Positions 1-13,155 of a DNA stretch of 64,000 bases are shown piece after piece. Position 1 is the first letter of the stretch. The number at the start of each line of letters is the position of its first letter. The translations under genes were made by a program, and so were the position numbers. Below the pieces are notes generated by a model, which was not told the DNA's origin, did no database searches, and worked only from the letters and a program-made list of their open reading frames with translations. The DNA lies in the NCBI GenBank assembly GCA_013396915.1, contig VWZL01004638.1, forward strand, positions 682,001 to 746,000, given 5' to 3'. The stretch comes from Stercorarius parasiticus (Eukaryota; Chordata; Aves; Charadriiformes; Stercorariidae).

Positions 1-3000
1 AACACATTGTCCTGTGATTTATTCTTATTGTTGTGCTACTTCTGTTATTTTAAATCATGTCCGCTTCTAGGTCGCATAAGTAGAGGTAATAGATGATGAA
101 CAAACAGTGCTTTTGATTAGGTTGCACTTCTATTAGGGTTTTTTTAATGACTGTGTTCCTTCTTTTTCTTTTGTATCTTACTGTGAAAAACATAGTACTA
201 TGTCCTTCAAGGTAATTTTTTCTGTTTACTCATGGTGTATTACAAAGGAAGAAGAAGAGAAGGTTCATCAGATACATTCTGATCATAATCAAGTTCAGGC
301 TCAGAATCTACTCACAATGTTTTGCAGTGTTTTTACACTGCTGTTTTACATTTCATAACTGTGTTTTGACATCTTAAAACAGAATGGGGGGGTATGTCTT
401 CATTTATGTCTGCTTCCCAGAACATCAGAGAGGTTGGTAAAGAAGGGGCAAGGTTGCAGAATCTCACGCTGGAGACCACCTTGGGTGATAGAGGACTAGC
501 GCTGCCCCTGTCCTGTAGTGGGTTACCACCACCTAAGCCACATGGATTGTGGTCATCTAGTAGAGTCTAACATCTGCACTTCAAAAGCAAATACCTCTGG
601 TGATCAAGACGGTATGCTTTCTTTTCTAAAATGTATCATTTTTATAGCAAGATATGTGAGCAGAGTCTTCGCTGTCCAAAAAGTGGAAATTTCCAAACCA
701 TGCTGCATGATGCTTAATGAGGGAGGATAAATTTGGAACATCTAAAAGAAAAGTTTTTGGTTTTTTCTGGATTTTTTAATGCAAGTGAAGAAATTTGCCC
801 AGGTATGGTCTGAATGAATGGAAGGATGAGAAAATGATAATAAAGCAATTTTATAAATTAAGAAGAGAATTTCTAAGTGTTTCCTCGTTGATGAAGTGGG
901 AGGTTTATTTTTTTTTGATTTTTTGAGGTAAAACTGAAATTAGCTTTCAGCATCTGAACTCCTGTATTTTAAGCATTTTAACATCTACAGTGAAATATGA
1001 AACCCTCAATGGATTCCCTTTGTTATTCTTCCTACCTGCATAAATCCTTCTTCTGAGCAAACCTGTCCAGCTATTTGTCTTCCAGCTTTCAATATCAATT
1101 TCCTGTTTCTACAGCTAACAATGTTCTTTGCACATCTGTCTGTTTTTGTTTTTTCAACAATTTCTTTTTGGCTTCATCCCTAGATTACAAGACAGTTATA
1201 ATAAGTACCTGTTTCAACAATTACAGCAAATTTTATAAATGTATCTATTGTTAGTTCAGCTTTCAAAAGTATCTAGTTCAGTGATAGCAAAGTGGGATAA
1301 GCTGAATTTTTGTAGGCATTTTCTTTCTGTAATTTGCTCCTGGTGAATGCCAGAATCAGTGATACTGGATCCATGGTCTTTCATAAATCCTTCTCTGTTT
1401 TTCCATCCTGCTTTCTTTTAGCTTTTTTTAGTGACATGTAAAAGCAAAGAGAAAAGTAATCACAGTAATTTCTAGTGACAAATATAAACAGTATTGCTGC
1501 ACCAATTGGTGTGTTGAGAAATAATTGGAAAATAATTTCAGGCTGTTACAGTTTTAATTATAAAGGTCCCTGGTGAACTGTAAGCATCTCCAGTTGCAAT
1601 TGGATTGAATGAGAAAAAAAAAGCAACTTCTAAAGAAATTATTATGTTTGAAAATATGGCTATTTAAAAAAAATAATTTGGCCATTTTGTTGAATTGTCT
1701 ATGTAATTACCCAGAAATTTATGAATAACTGTGCTTTAAAACTGAGAACAAATGGACATAAGTTTATTCTAAGGGTGCAAGGCTTCATTCCAAGTTTCAG
1801 CTATTTTGAATTGATGATCCAAAACAACTCTGATGATAGTCTATATTTTGAATTAAAAATCTTAAAGTGGTTCTTATAGTGGAAGTTTTCAAAATGGTAA
1901 GGAAAAATAGGTCTCACTAGCAGTGAAAGGAAGTTACTTGTCCAACAACCGCTAGACCCGAGTTGAGATTTCAAAGACTGTGGTATACATCATGGAGCTC
2001 TTCTGCGTATGGCTGGGCAGGAATTAAGAAAGCAATACAAAGGACCATGTGGAAACAGTATTGTGACTTATGTATGCTAACTGTTTTCATAGTTCTTTTA
2101 CACTGTTGTGATAATGAATTAATTAAATTCTTCAGACTTGACAATTCTTTTTAGAGCCTAAACCAATCTCAGCAAATTACTAATTTGCTATTAAAAAGTT
2201 GATACTGCAACAACAGGGAAAGACAAAGTACAATGTGAAGTCTGCAATGTGTAAAGCTTTTTTCCAGAAGCTGTTCATTTCAAATCAGTGACCCAAGACT
2301 GAAATGCATTGTGAATCGAGGGTAGAGGCGCACGATGTATATTTTATATTAATTGCTCTAAAAATTCAGCATAACACCATAGCTTCCACAGTACACAAAG
2401 GCTAGGGAATAGCTAATCAAGTATGACTCATGTCAAACTACTGGACATGAACAGGATATTGTGGGGTCACCAGTCCTGTGCCTTTGGCTGAAATACTAGG
2501 TTCACTATTTCATGAACAGAGTTTCTTTTCATTATAAGTGACACAAGGAAATAGCAAAAAAAAATGTGCTAAAGTGACTCAGACAATTGTGGCCATGCAT
2601 CATGGCCAGGACCTATTGAAAATTAAACAAAAATTGTCTTTATACATTGAAGTCTTTTTCCAGACATGTGTTCAGGTAGCTTTCCCTTTGATGTCTGTTT
2701 GGCAGAAATAGAGATTATACTTTCCTGCTTAGGAGCTGATGGTCTCCTGTGTGTTGAGAAACTCAATATGGCCTGGATCAACTTTTGATTCATCTGGTTT
2801 TTAGTCCTGGTAACAGGAAGAAGGCGATATCATTTGAGAGCCTCCAGTATGAGAGTGGCATATCTATGACTAGCGATTTAATAAAATTTGAATAAGGTTT
2901 GTAGAGTGTTTCATGTCTTCAAATTTTCTAGTGAAGCCGAAGAGAGCAGCTGCATAGTCTGTAATTACATAGCAAGTAATACAGATTTTTTTTTTTATTT

Positions 3001-4835
3001 TTTTTTTTTTTTAGGAAGTGAAGAGATTTTCAATTACAAGTTAAAATTTATGACACGCTATAATAACTGTTTAAACCTTTTACACAGAAGAGCTAGCAGT
3101 GCCAGCTCTTTCGGAGAATGAGGTTAGCTCAGCAAATGTATTTTTCAGTTGCCTTAAAAATGACTGAGTAGCAATCACATGGGCCTCTTTTTTGCATTCC
3201 AGCCCAGAACAGCTGGTTTAACTGAGTAAATACATCTTTAATGAAATTACAACCTGCTCTTGTAAGTTGCATTTACAGGCACTGTCTGATTAGATGAATA
3301 TTGTACTAGGGATGAAAAGTGGCAACTGCACCAGCAGGAAGAGGTATTTGTTTTACGTGCCACCCACGCAATGGAAGTGTAAGCAGAAAAACCGAGAGTG
3401 ATGCTTCAGAACAAAAATGGTGTGTAGTTTACACAAAGAATATTGCTAAGTGTTAAGAGATTGTAGGTTATTAAGTGAAACAGAGCAGTGATACACAGCA
3501 ATGACAATCATAAACAGCACACTAAGGTTTCTTATTTACTAAAGATTAGGAATATTCATTAGAAATTACATGGGAAAATGCATTCTTAATGCATTGTCTT
3601 AACTTAAAGTAAGTTAGGTGTTAGCTCCAACAACAAAACTCTGCGTAGATGTTAGTCTTGCTGTCTTTTTAGAATTGGCCTCTTTGTGCCTGAAAAGTAA
3701 TTGCATACATGTAGCCTGGGCAGAAATACTGTCTGTCACACTTCTGATAGGTGTGCATTTTCAGTAAGTACTATAATTTCTATGCTTTCCTCCATGGCTT
3801 CTTGTGAGCTCAAAACTAAGGGTAAACTTACTGTCTTCCAGATGCAAATCCTTGAAATGGATTTAAATGCAACTGACAGCAAACTTTATCCCAATAAACT
3901 CAGAAAAGTTAGATTTTTTAGGAAGAGATCCAGGAAGGACCTGAGAGCCAGAGATGTTCTGCATTTGTGTTTCTCCATGATCACACGATAAGGTCCTGTA
4001 AGCCAGAGAGACAGTAATTTTTAAGAATAAACACAGTGCTACATAATTCTATTTATATTCTGTGGATGGGATAGTGAGGTATTTAACTACAGCATCCTCT
4101 AGATACAACCAAGGGGAGAATGACCTTTCAATGAAATATGAGTTAATAACACTACAGCGCTGTGTGCTTTGGTCGAGTTAATCTCCGTGCAGATTGTAAC
4201 AAAATGCAGTCTAATGTGTATTGAAAATTAATTAGAGTAACGAGTGTGTTTTAGTAGTGTAATGGATATAATCTTTGGTTACATCAGCAAATTTCTGTTG
4301 CAATTAATAACAATTAATGGTTTTAAATAAAGGGTCAGGGAAAAAGGATGTTTTTCATATTAGCTGTATTGCATGTACTGTTCATCACCTCTGGTTAGAT
4401 CCAGTATGATTTGCATGCCCATCTTCTGTTTCCTAAGCTAAAGCATCAAGGAGAGATTAAGTCCCTTTATGAGGAGCATAAGGGAGAAGATTGGATGTTC
4501 TTAGTAGCTTGTCAAAAGGCGACAGTGAAAGAAAGAGGTTTAATATGCTATTTTTATTCTTACCTACACCTGGAGGGAGTAGAGGTGGTTTGCAGAGGAT
4601 GTTGTTACTTTGGGTTTAGTGCAGCACATGGCTGGCACAGGGCAAGCTGCAGTGCAACTTGCCAAGAGTCTGTGTAGCCTAACTGAACACAGGTAGATTT
4701 CAGCAGAGTGCGATGTAAGCACCTTTTTAGCTTCTATGAAGTTGAGTCATTTAAGGAAACTTCTGTAAAGCCAGAGATTTCATTTAGAGATAGAGAGGTA
4801 GTGAGGGGTAATAGTGTATGTAGCATCAAGATGAT

Positions 4836-4858
4836 GTACCCCAGTGCTGGTGGGGTAC
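4836..4858. repeat. inverted repeat, 8-bp stem, 7-nt loop
   Basis: GTACCCCA at 4836-4843 and TGGGGTAC at 4851-4858 are exact reverse complements around the loop GTGCTGG. It is GC-rich for its surroundings. No function is known; probably chance. Confidence 0.6.
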
Positions 4859-6104
4859 CCTTTGCTGTTGTTCTTTTGTCTGAGTATCCCTCTTCTCTGA
4901 TTGATATTTTGCCTGTCAGTGATCCCTTCCTGTTCTGTAAGTAGAAAAATATTCCTTATAGTTTTCTGAGGAATACATGGCCAAGTGAAAGTGTAAATTA
5001 GAGTATTTTTTGACATTTTAAATCCCTCAAGGCATGGCATTGAATAAAGTCCTGTAAATGCATCGTCCCACAGTTATCCCAGAGGTCTACAGTCTAACCC
5101 AGTAGTTATCTGCCATTCAATTTGTATGAAATATTAAATGCTGCAAGCAAAAGTGTTAGATGTGTGGCTCTGCTAGACTGATCAGCAGAGAAACAGTTAA
5201 TAACATTGACATTTAAATTGGCTTCATGTTAAGTGTCAGTTCTCACCACAGAGCTGAAGAAGAGCTATTGTTTTAGGCAGTCTGTTTGGGGATGCATAAA
5301 AACAGTCTCCAGTTGCTTACATAAGGGTCAAGGTTGGGAAAATAGCTTTACAACTCCACGAACAGCAACCATAAAGGAATGATGTCAACTAGCAGTCCTG
5401 CCTACATGTTTTCTCTTTATGCTATGTGAACCATTGGTGATCTATGAATTGATCACTGGCAGCGCGCTCAAAATAGGATTGTGACAAGAGAATGTTTTAT
5501 TTTTTATTCTTTCTTATTTAACATCTTAAAATTGTTAAATTTCAGAGAATTAATGAAGTCACTAGCAGAGTTCTGAAACTAAATTTAGAGCCAGTAGTAG
5601 TAGCCTCAAACATGGATTTCTCTGAATTTTCCACTGACAGAAGACTGCAGTAAATAAATGTTCTTCCAGGAAGGAGGCCCAAGAAAACTTAATGTCATAT
5701 GATTTCATTCAGAATACTCGTCCTAGTGCTTGAATCTTTCTTTAGTATCAGAAAAACAGAGTATACTAAGTAAAAGCTTAGTAATCACATAGTTTATATT
5801 TATACGTTTCAGAATATTGAGGTAGCCTGCTTTCTTGAAAAGTATAAGGATATCAAACAGTTTAAGCTTATTATTATCAATGTATTGACTATTAAAATTA
5901 TAGAATGAAAAAGTAAAGGTAGTTAACTCTGCATTTGTTTCTGTAAATCCCTGAGGAGAGCAGGGAGAGGGAAGCTGGTAGTTATGTTCAAGTGGGAGTC
6001 AGATTCAAGAGCTCTGACCACAGCTCTGACCAATCCTGCAGGGATTTCTTCTGCTTTAACACATTCCATCCCTGCATGGGATACAAAAGTTGTCATCTCA
6101 GTTA

Positions 6105-6129
6105 AAAACAAACAAACAAACAAACAAAA
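6105..6129. repeat. CAAA microsatellite
   Basis: About six tandem copies of a 4-bp CAAA unit in the first intron of the window. It is preceded by A-rich sequence, but no retroelement body was recognised in front of it. Confidence 0.85.
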
Positions 6130-9100
6130 GCTGTCAGTGAAAACACTGCAAGGTTATAGTTTTAACCCTAAGAACTACTTTCCAGTTCCTCTTGGTAAGT
6201 CCTATGTTGAGAATTACTTAACTTTAGCAAAATGTACTTTTTAATAACATGACTTCTGGCTCAACTGTAGTGTTGAAGGCACTTGCGTTAAAACGTTAAC
6301 ATGACTTCAGCTTTAATTACCACTTCAAGGTTCGTTACAGATCCAAAATACAGATTAGAAAATATTTCAGTTAGTTCACTGACAAGTTTATCTTAATTAT
6401 TCATCGTGCTTAAGGCAAATAATAATAGACAGGCCAACACAAATTTTGTTTATTTCAAACTACTCATAATCTGTGTCCTCACGTTAAAAAAAATGCATCA
6501 AGCCATATTTAGTGAGTGTAAGGTGCCAGTTTGGGCTCAGATCTTCTTACTGTGTTCCAGTCCTTGAAGTATCATTTCAATTTTTTAAAAACAGAAACGG
6601 ACAAAACCAGTATTTTGCTTTTCCTTAAAATTAATTTCAGTGGCATGTGCTGAGCAGATAACCCTGAGATTCTAGGGTGCTTCTCTGACGGATGAATTTA
6701 TGACATAGGCATTAATAATACAAATCTCCCCAAGTACCTGACAAATGTGTCTCATCTGTGAGGGAAAGGACTACTTCTGGTGATAGGAGGATAGGTCTCC
6801 ATGCCAAGTCATTACATGGTCTCTTAGCTCATACTTCCACCGACGTTCCAGTTTTTGAAATGTAGAGCTCTGTCTGGAACTAAAATCAAATCATAAGCCC
6901 ATTTTGGGTAATTATCATGTGGTAATTCCCTATGAGTACTTCTCTGTGCAAACAGAGATGTAGAGGTAGAAGATGGAGCCTGCATCAGTTCAGATATTTA
7001 CTGAGTCACTGATTCCCAAACATATGTTTTGTTCTTAACTTCTGTTTGTTTCCATATTAGTTCAAAGAGAATAAAAAAGCAGTCTCATTTTTCTTTCTTG
7101 ATTCTCTCCTGAGTGCATGACTACTGATTCTGTGAGGCTAGTTATATGCAGTCACATACGTGTTTTTGCACATAAGAGTAGTACTGCATAGTGTAATGCT
7201 TCCAGAGAAGTTCAAAACCACCCTTTCCTTGGACATAGGTATGGTTTCACAATGTTGGCCCAATGACTGTAACTGTTGTATACATCTTTTATGAGATGAT
7301 TTAGGCCATTTTATTGCTTGCTTTAAGGCACAGTGCAGGGTGAGTTTGTATTTTATATTATTGCAACTGAGAATGTCCACTATAAGAAATGGCAAATAAT
7401 CTGCTGATCACAAGCCATAAAAGAATTTGGACTAAAGCAGAACCTGCTGTCAGTACATTTTAAGAAAATCAAAATAGTGAACAGTAACCTGTATTGCTTA
7501 ACTTTTCCTGGTTTGTTGGAAAGAGGCCAGTGAACCATTTTATATGACTGCTTGCATATGTCTCACACAACAAAATTCAAGGTAATGTCACATTGCCTTA
7601 TACCTTTCTCTGGCAAGAAAGATGTAGCCAAAGAATAAATGGCAATCTGGACATGTAGATGTGAGTGGCAGATAGCTCCCTGGTAGGTCAATTTATCATA
7701 GCTGTAAGCAGTGGCTTAGAGCCACCCAGCAACGAGCTGCCTTGATTTCAGGGGTACAGCAGAGTAATTTGAGACCAGTGCACACAAATATGTACATTCA
7801 TGCTCTCTCTCTGTTGCTGATTCAGGTTTTGCTAGGGAAAGAAAACCAAAAACGCCTTTGTCTTCCCCTCAGAAAGCTGTCATTCACATAGCTTTATGCT
7901 TCTTTCTTCTTCCACTTATCAATGCATGGAATGGAAGTGAAAAAAGAACATTTCTTGTAAGGGAGCTGGCAGTAGGGGTGGCTGCTTCACTGATGAGAAT
8001 GGAAGCTCTTGGTTGTGCTTCTGGATCACACAAGGCTGAAGCAGGTAACGAGCTCATGCTTCCTATCTCACTGCACCTTCTCTCTGGCTCCCTCCATCTG
8101 GCACAGAGAGTCGAGGAGCCAGTGAAAAGCTGTGGCACTGTGCTGGGAGCTGAAGTGCCAGCACCACAAAAGAGAAGTGGAGACAGAAGCTTAAGCCTCC
8201 TTAACTACCTCCTGTTTACTCTGGTTTTGGCCAGTAGCATCTCTCTATTTGGGCTCCCTAATTACTGATGTTGTGAGTAATCTTGAAGCTTTGTGCGTGT
8301 TTTGCAAAATAGCCTGGCAAACAGGCAAAAGAAGATAGAGCAAAGCAATTTTTGTGCCGTCTCTAAAAAAAAAAAAAAGGAAAGCCTACAAAGCCTACAT
8401 GCAAAGATCCTATTATATTTTTATTATTGTTTTTTACGGTAATGTTTTAGAAGAAAATAGGTGCCAGGTATAAATGGATGTAAATTTTTTGAGGCCAGTG
8501 GCATCAGTTCACAACAGTTAAGATGTGACTTTTTCTCTTACAAACCCTCTTTAGCAAGACTTTTTGAGTTGGTTTTGGTGAATTCAGTAATGCTTTCTTA
8601 CACCTCTAAAATATACTGCTGAAGCAAGTGCATCCTTGTTTTTCCAGTTGGGCCTACTTGGGTATCTAGGAATGTAATGACTGCAGCTGCAGACACAGTT
8701 TTTCTACCTGTGCATGTGAAAGACAAGGAGGTGCGTACATTTTTATGCATAGCTGCATGCACGTTTTTGAAAATCTGGAAATCTAGGGGCTCTGTGAAGC
8801 ACTCAGTAAAGTGTGTATCAAACACAAAAAGGCATATTGCTAAATCTCTCCAAGTTCAGTAAATTCTTTCTCCCTTTTTTTTATTTGATAACCATGGAAG
8901 ATTGGTGGCTGAGTATGGACAGATAAACTTTCGAATCAGGGGAAAAAAAAATTCTAACTGTGTCAAAACCAGTTTAATTCAACATTATTCTTAGATGCTT
9001 AAGCTAATGCATGAATCCAACCTCAGCACATTAATTTGTGATACTTAAAAACAGTTGATGTGTTTTGTTTTATTTGTTATTTGGTTGAGCAGATGGTAAT

Positions 9101-10079
9101 GGTTTTGACACAATTCAGTTTTTTATTTTTCTTCTTTTCTTTTCTTGAAAAAGACAAGGCTCTTTTTCCCACTTTGTCACAGCTGGTTACCAATCAATCT
9201 CAATTCACGGTACAGTGATGATAGCACATGTTGTTCAGGGGCCAAATCTGATTGGGTTGCATTTTCAGCAGTGTTTCATATCAAAAAAAATTGTGTCTGT
9301 ATGGCAGTGACTGTCAGCACACTATTGTACAACTGTCATTAATCAAAACTAGCAACAATGAATGCATTCATATGTGCCAGAGACTGCCAGATTTCACTCA
9401 AAATCACCCAATTTCTGTTAGAATTTCCTCACCAGCAGTGTTTTCTCATCTGCCTGTTGTTTCTCTGTTTCTTTCTTCCTTTCCAGTCCCCTGCCCCCAC
9501 ACCTTCCTTCTCGGTTAATTAAAGGCAGACCTGCTCTATTACTTGTAGAACAGAACTTATGTAATGCAGTGCCCAAAAGTGGCTGGTTTATATCTAGGCA
9601 CAGGCTGACTAGCTGTTTAGAAGACCTCTCCAAGCTCTGGATGATGGCTGAAGTCTAAGCTGAACTGAAAGGTTAAGCACCTCCAAATGTTTAACAAAGA
9701 GAAGTACTTAAAATGAATTAGATGGCCATAAACATGTGAAACTGATGTTTGACGCCCTATGTTTTAAGCTGAATGTTGGCATTAATTGGCTAGGAGTCAG
9801 CAATATTTGGGCTATATGTCAGAAGGTGTTTCTTGACACTGCACATATTTGGAAGGCATTGCCTTCTTAGCACACTAGCAACGTTAAGGACCAGCTTAAC
9901 CGGTACATTCTGCTTTTCCACCACTCCATCGTTAATCCAGGAGTCTGGTAACCTCTTTCTGTGGTAGGTATTTGCAGTCAGAGAGGCCCTGATCCTGATT
10001 CCCAGGTGTTCAGTAGCACTAATTCAGATGAGAGTTAATTTCTCCAGAAACTCAGGTGGAAAAATCTTGCTATGGGAAT

Positions 10080-10860
10080 ATGAGGCTCTGGGACGGAGAG
10101 GAGACAAGACACTGTTCAACACTGTGCAGGCGGATGCTTGAGAAACTGAAAACATATTGAGGCTTCACTCCTTGTTACTTCACGGTCCCTTTCTCACAGA
10201 AGATCTGTGCTGCTGTGGATCAGGCTAAAAGCCAGTTTTCTTCCTTTCTCCTTCCTGCCTGCTTCATCTGTCAAAGCTCTTCACTGAACCGTGGTGACTT
10301 CTGGGGACAATTTGGGTGGAACAGATGACTGAGGGGCAGCGTATCAATAGTTCAGGACAGCAGATGGTTATAATGTCCCATGGGTCCATCTATGTATGAC
10401 TCTAATTGCTAGATGGCCTGTTCTGTCAGGGTGGTCCAAAAATCCAGTATGGCCTTGTTGGAGAAGCAGACTGGGAGAGCTGTACCTCTCCTTGAAGTAA
10501 TTGATAACTGGGCCATGACAGTGACACGCTTACGCCACCCCCCGTTTCACGACCTGAGTGGGAGATGGTGGCTGTACCCTCCTTGCTCTGCGTCCTGGCA
10601 TGCCACGCAGCTGGCTCCTTCCCCCAGCAGCCTTTGCACAATTTGCATGATTGGCAGGTGCAGGCATAAAGACTGCCGAAGCCTCCAAGGCAGCTGGCTG
10701 GCATGCCGGCACCAGCACATCGGTGAGATGAAGAAGAGCGAGTCAGCTGCAGCCCACAGCAGACCGGAGGGCCCAGTCCCAGGCTGCCTGCATCCCAGTT
10801 CAAGCAGCCACTCAGTCAGATACAGTCCTGCTGCCTGTCTGTTTTTATCTCGGCAGCGGT
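10080..10860. other. GC-rich intronic island
   Basis: A block much richer in G+C (about 60 percent in 10530-10800 by eye; 38 of 60 bases in 10561-10620) than the surrounding intron. It holds a scatter of CpG, an ATG-started 149-codon ORF at 10413-10862 directly after an in-frame TAG, and overlapping open frames on the other strand (10426-10803, 10547-10918). The + strand ORF runs into CAGCG|GTAAGT, a consensus donor with cut after 10858. The open frames on both strands could simply reflect scarcity of AT-rich stop codons. It could be an enhancer, an alternative first exon or an old unrecognised insert. Confidence 0.5.
10641..10669. promoter_or_regulatory. possible octamer, inverted CCAAT and TATA-like cluster
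   Basis: Inside the GC-rich island, ATTTGCAT (10641-10648, POU octamer) is followed at once by GATTGG, an inverted CCAAT box (ATTGG at 10650-10654), and about 10 bases later by CATAAAG. The order resembles an octamer/CCAAT promoter, but each motif is short and this is motif reading only. Confidence 0.25.
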
Positions 10861-10895
10861 AAGTGAACCACAGGGATGTTATTTGTCCGGTGAAA

Positions 10896-10923
10896 GAAAA
10901 AAACAAACAAACAAACAAATAAA
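10896..10923. repeat. CAAA/TAAA microsatellite
   Basis: A tandem 4-bp repeat, CAAA with a final TAAA, just after the GC-rich island. It follows a short A-run, so it could be a decayed retroposon tail, but no element body was recognised. Confidence 0.8.
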
Positions 10924-11363
10924 TGGTTAATTGTGGCCCAGCTTTATAACTATGATTCTTATATTGAACTCATTTATATTACAGCTCATCATAGTTTTCT
11001 CGTCTTACAGGAGCTGAATACGACTTTATATTTTTAGTTCCCTAGGGCTGGCCTCATGTCAAGAAAATAAGCATTTTCTCTCGTCTGCAACTCTGTGGTC
11101 GCCAAAGACAAATAACAGCTCCATCATTGTGGGATACTGTTGTCATATTCTTGAGATTTTAAAGGGAGACAATTTGCCTTTCTCTCTTACAAAAACAGTG
11201 ATTTCTATTTGCCATTGACTAGTGCAGCACAGCATGCAAAATGACATAATTTGTGAGCAGTCGAGAAGAAATGTGCCTCAACTGCATATGGCTGTTGAAC
11301 ATAGTTGCAATAGATCTTTACTGCTCCTGAAACTGCATATTAAGTTCTCTGGCATCATAACTT

Positions 11364-11378
11364 CACACACACACACAC
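11364..11378. repeat. CA dinucleotide repeat
   Basis: A short uninterrupted CA tract of about seven units in intron sequence. Confidence 0.8.
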
Positions 11379-13094
11379 TGGCACTACACTAACAAAAACA
11401 TTGTCCCTAAATGTTTCTGAAGTTTGCCATGGCATCTACTTATTCTTCCCGTTGGCTTATGTCTGATTCATTAGTTAAACCCAAGGTACTGCATATACTT
11501 ATAATTAAGTTTAACTCCTAACAAAAGGGGTATGGTGTGTGTTTATCTCTGACAGAATGGTTAGCCTCAATTTTGTCTTTTTTAATTTATTTTTTGCTAA
11601 TGATTACAATGGACTTACTGAATATAGAATGAAGCTGTATTGTATTGTGAATGTGAAAAGATGTCTTGACTTCTCTTTATTCTTGGAATTGCTAGTAATG
11701 CTGTAATTGGTGTGAGCATTAATTAGACATAACAGAACTTTAAATGTTTCAAGATGTAGGACCCTTTTGAGTTAAGATGCTTTAAAGTCTGTTAGCACAC
11801 AGTGCTTTCTCTACAAATCTATAGTAAAAGAACCAATAGAAAAGTATATTATGTACACAGAATTTAATGTTTCAGATTCCCAAATACTCACAACATTCCC
11901 GTAACTAATTCCATTACATACTTATTCATCAAAACATTTAAGGATGCTCTTCTATATGATTTTGATATGTTTGCTGAACAAGTCTACAAGGCCTTTACTG
12001 TATAACAAAGAGAAGGTAAATTAGTTGTTCTGAAGTTACGTCATGAGTGCGTATACAGTGAGAAAGAGTATTGATGTCTCCTGAAGTCTCAATCTTTTCT
12101 TTAGCTTTGTGTTCCTGTTTCACTATTTGATACATGAGAATCTGAAGCTAACTCTAGATTCAAGGTGACTTAAGGTATCATGGGCTTATTATGTCTAGAA
12201 GACATGTTGTTGAAAATAATTTTACAAGAGGGTATTTCAAGAGTAAAATATCCGTGCTGAAAACCAGGGGTTTCCTGATTTGGGAGCCAAAGACATTTCA
12301 TACAAGATAAAGTCCCCTGGTGACTTTAATGAGCTTTGGAGCCTAAAATAGTTTGTTAAGCATGACTTCTGCAGGATAATAACAATTTAACTGAAAATAT
12401 TTTTCTAGTTGTAAGCACTCTAAATGCCTTGAGAATGAATGTTCACTGCATGCTGAATTACTTTGTATTATTTCAAGTTTTATACATCCTCATACTTCTA
12501 GAAACAAGGAAATGGACAAAGCATAATTGAATTGTTTCTGATTTCTTTCAAGAAAGAGAAAATGTTATTGCCCACCCTTAATGAATCATTTTGTAGCATT
12601 TCTGTGAAATTGATAAATCTTCTTTAATGTGCCTCTTCAATAAATGCCACCTTCCAGAGCGTAAATATATTTTTTATTGTTTCTAATTGTGTAGTGTCAG
12701 ATCCTACCAATATGCTCACAGTTTCCCTAAGGGATTTCTGTTGTAGAGAAAAACTATATATAAAGGGAAATTTCCAAATCAGTGAAAGGTAAAGTGTGTA
12801 GCTCACATAGTTAAAGGCATGATAAACCTGAGCTGTCATGTATTGATAACTGACGTCTGATAGCTTAATTTTATCTTATTGCTCTAGATCAAGGACAAAG
12901 TGAATGATATTATTAATAAAGCCCTAATACTGAGTGAACATAGCAATACTAGTTTTATGTAAAGTTTCCAACTAATGCAGAGTGCAATAAAAATGTCATG
13001 AAGATTAATGCTTGGTGGAATTATCTAATGCTAGGTAATAATTTATCTTCCAAAGTTGGCTCCAAGATAGATTCAGACTGGCATATTCCAGGTG

Positions 13095-13155
13095 AGAGTT
13101 TTCATTCATTTCTGTTGTCTACAGAAAGAGTTTTCATTCTTTTTCTGTAACTCAG
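13095..13155 (+). promoter_or_regulatory. ROBO2: duplicated 3' splice site before the Ig3 exon
   Basis: The 13-mer AGAGTTTTCATTC occurs at 13095-13107 and again at 13127-13139. Each copy is followed by a pyrimidine tract and an AG: TCTACAG ending at 13124 and AACTCAG ending at 13155. This looks like a tandem duplication of about 32 bp covering the acceptor. Use of the second AG gives the conserved ROBO2 frame. Use of the first would add 31 nt and shift the frame. Confidence 0.7.

Larger units (their letters stand above)
1..13155 (+). other. ROBO2: intron upstream of the Ig3 exon (3' part)
   Basis: The last 13.2 kb of the intron before the first exon seen here. The preceding ROBO2 exon, first half of Ig3, is not in the window. 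Content is AT-rich with simple sequence: T-runs at 2986-3012, a CAAA repeat at 6105-6129, 14 A at 8365-8378, a second CAAA repeat at 10896-10923 and a CA repeat at 11364-11378. A GC-rich island lies at about 10.1-10.86 kb. A small hairpin is at 4836-4858. No recognisable transposon remnant or RNA gene was seen. ORFs of 60-90 codons are scattered on both strands and look random. The intron ends in a duplicated pyrimidine tract and acceptor. Confidence 0.85.

Noticed and set aside
2986..3020. Strong acceptor-like signal: 15 T followed by AG
   Set aside because: No ROBO2-like coding sequence or donor in a suitable frame follows; probably a homopolymer artefact that mimics a splice site.
7858..8268. 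136-codon + frame with hydrophobic N- and C-terminal segments resembling a signal peptide and an anchor
   Set aside because: It begins at TTG, not ATG; the first ATG is far inside, after the hydrophobic stretch. No known domain, and the opposite strand is also open. Taken as chance.
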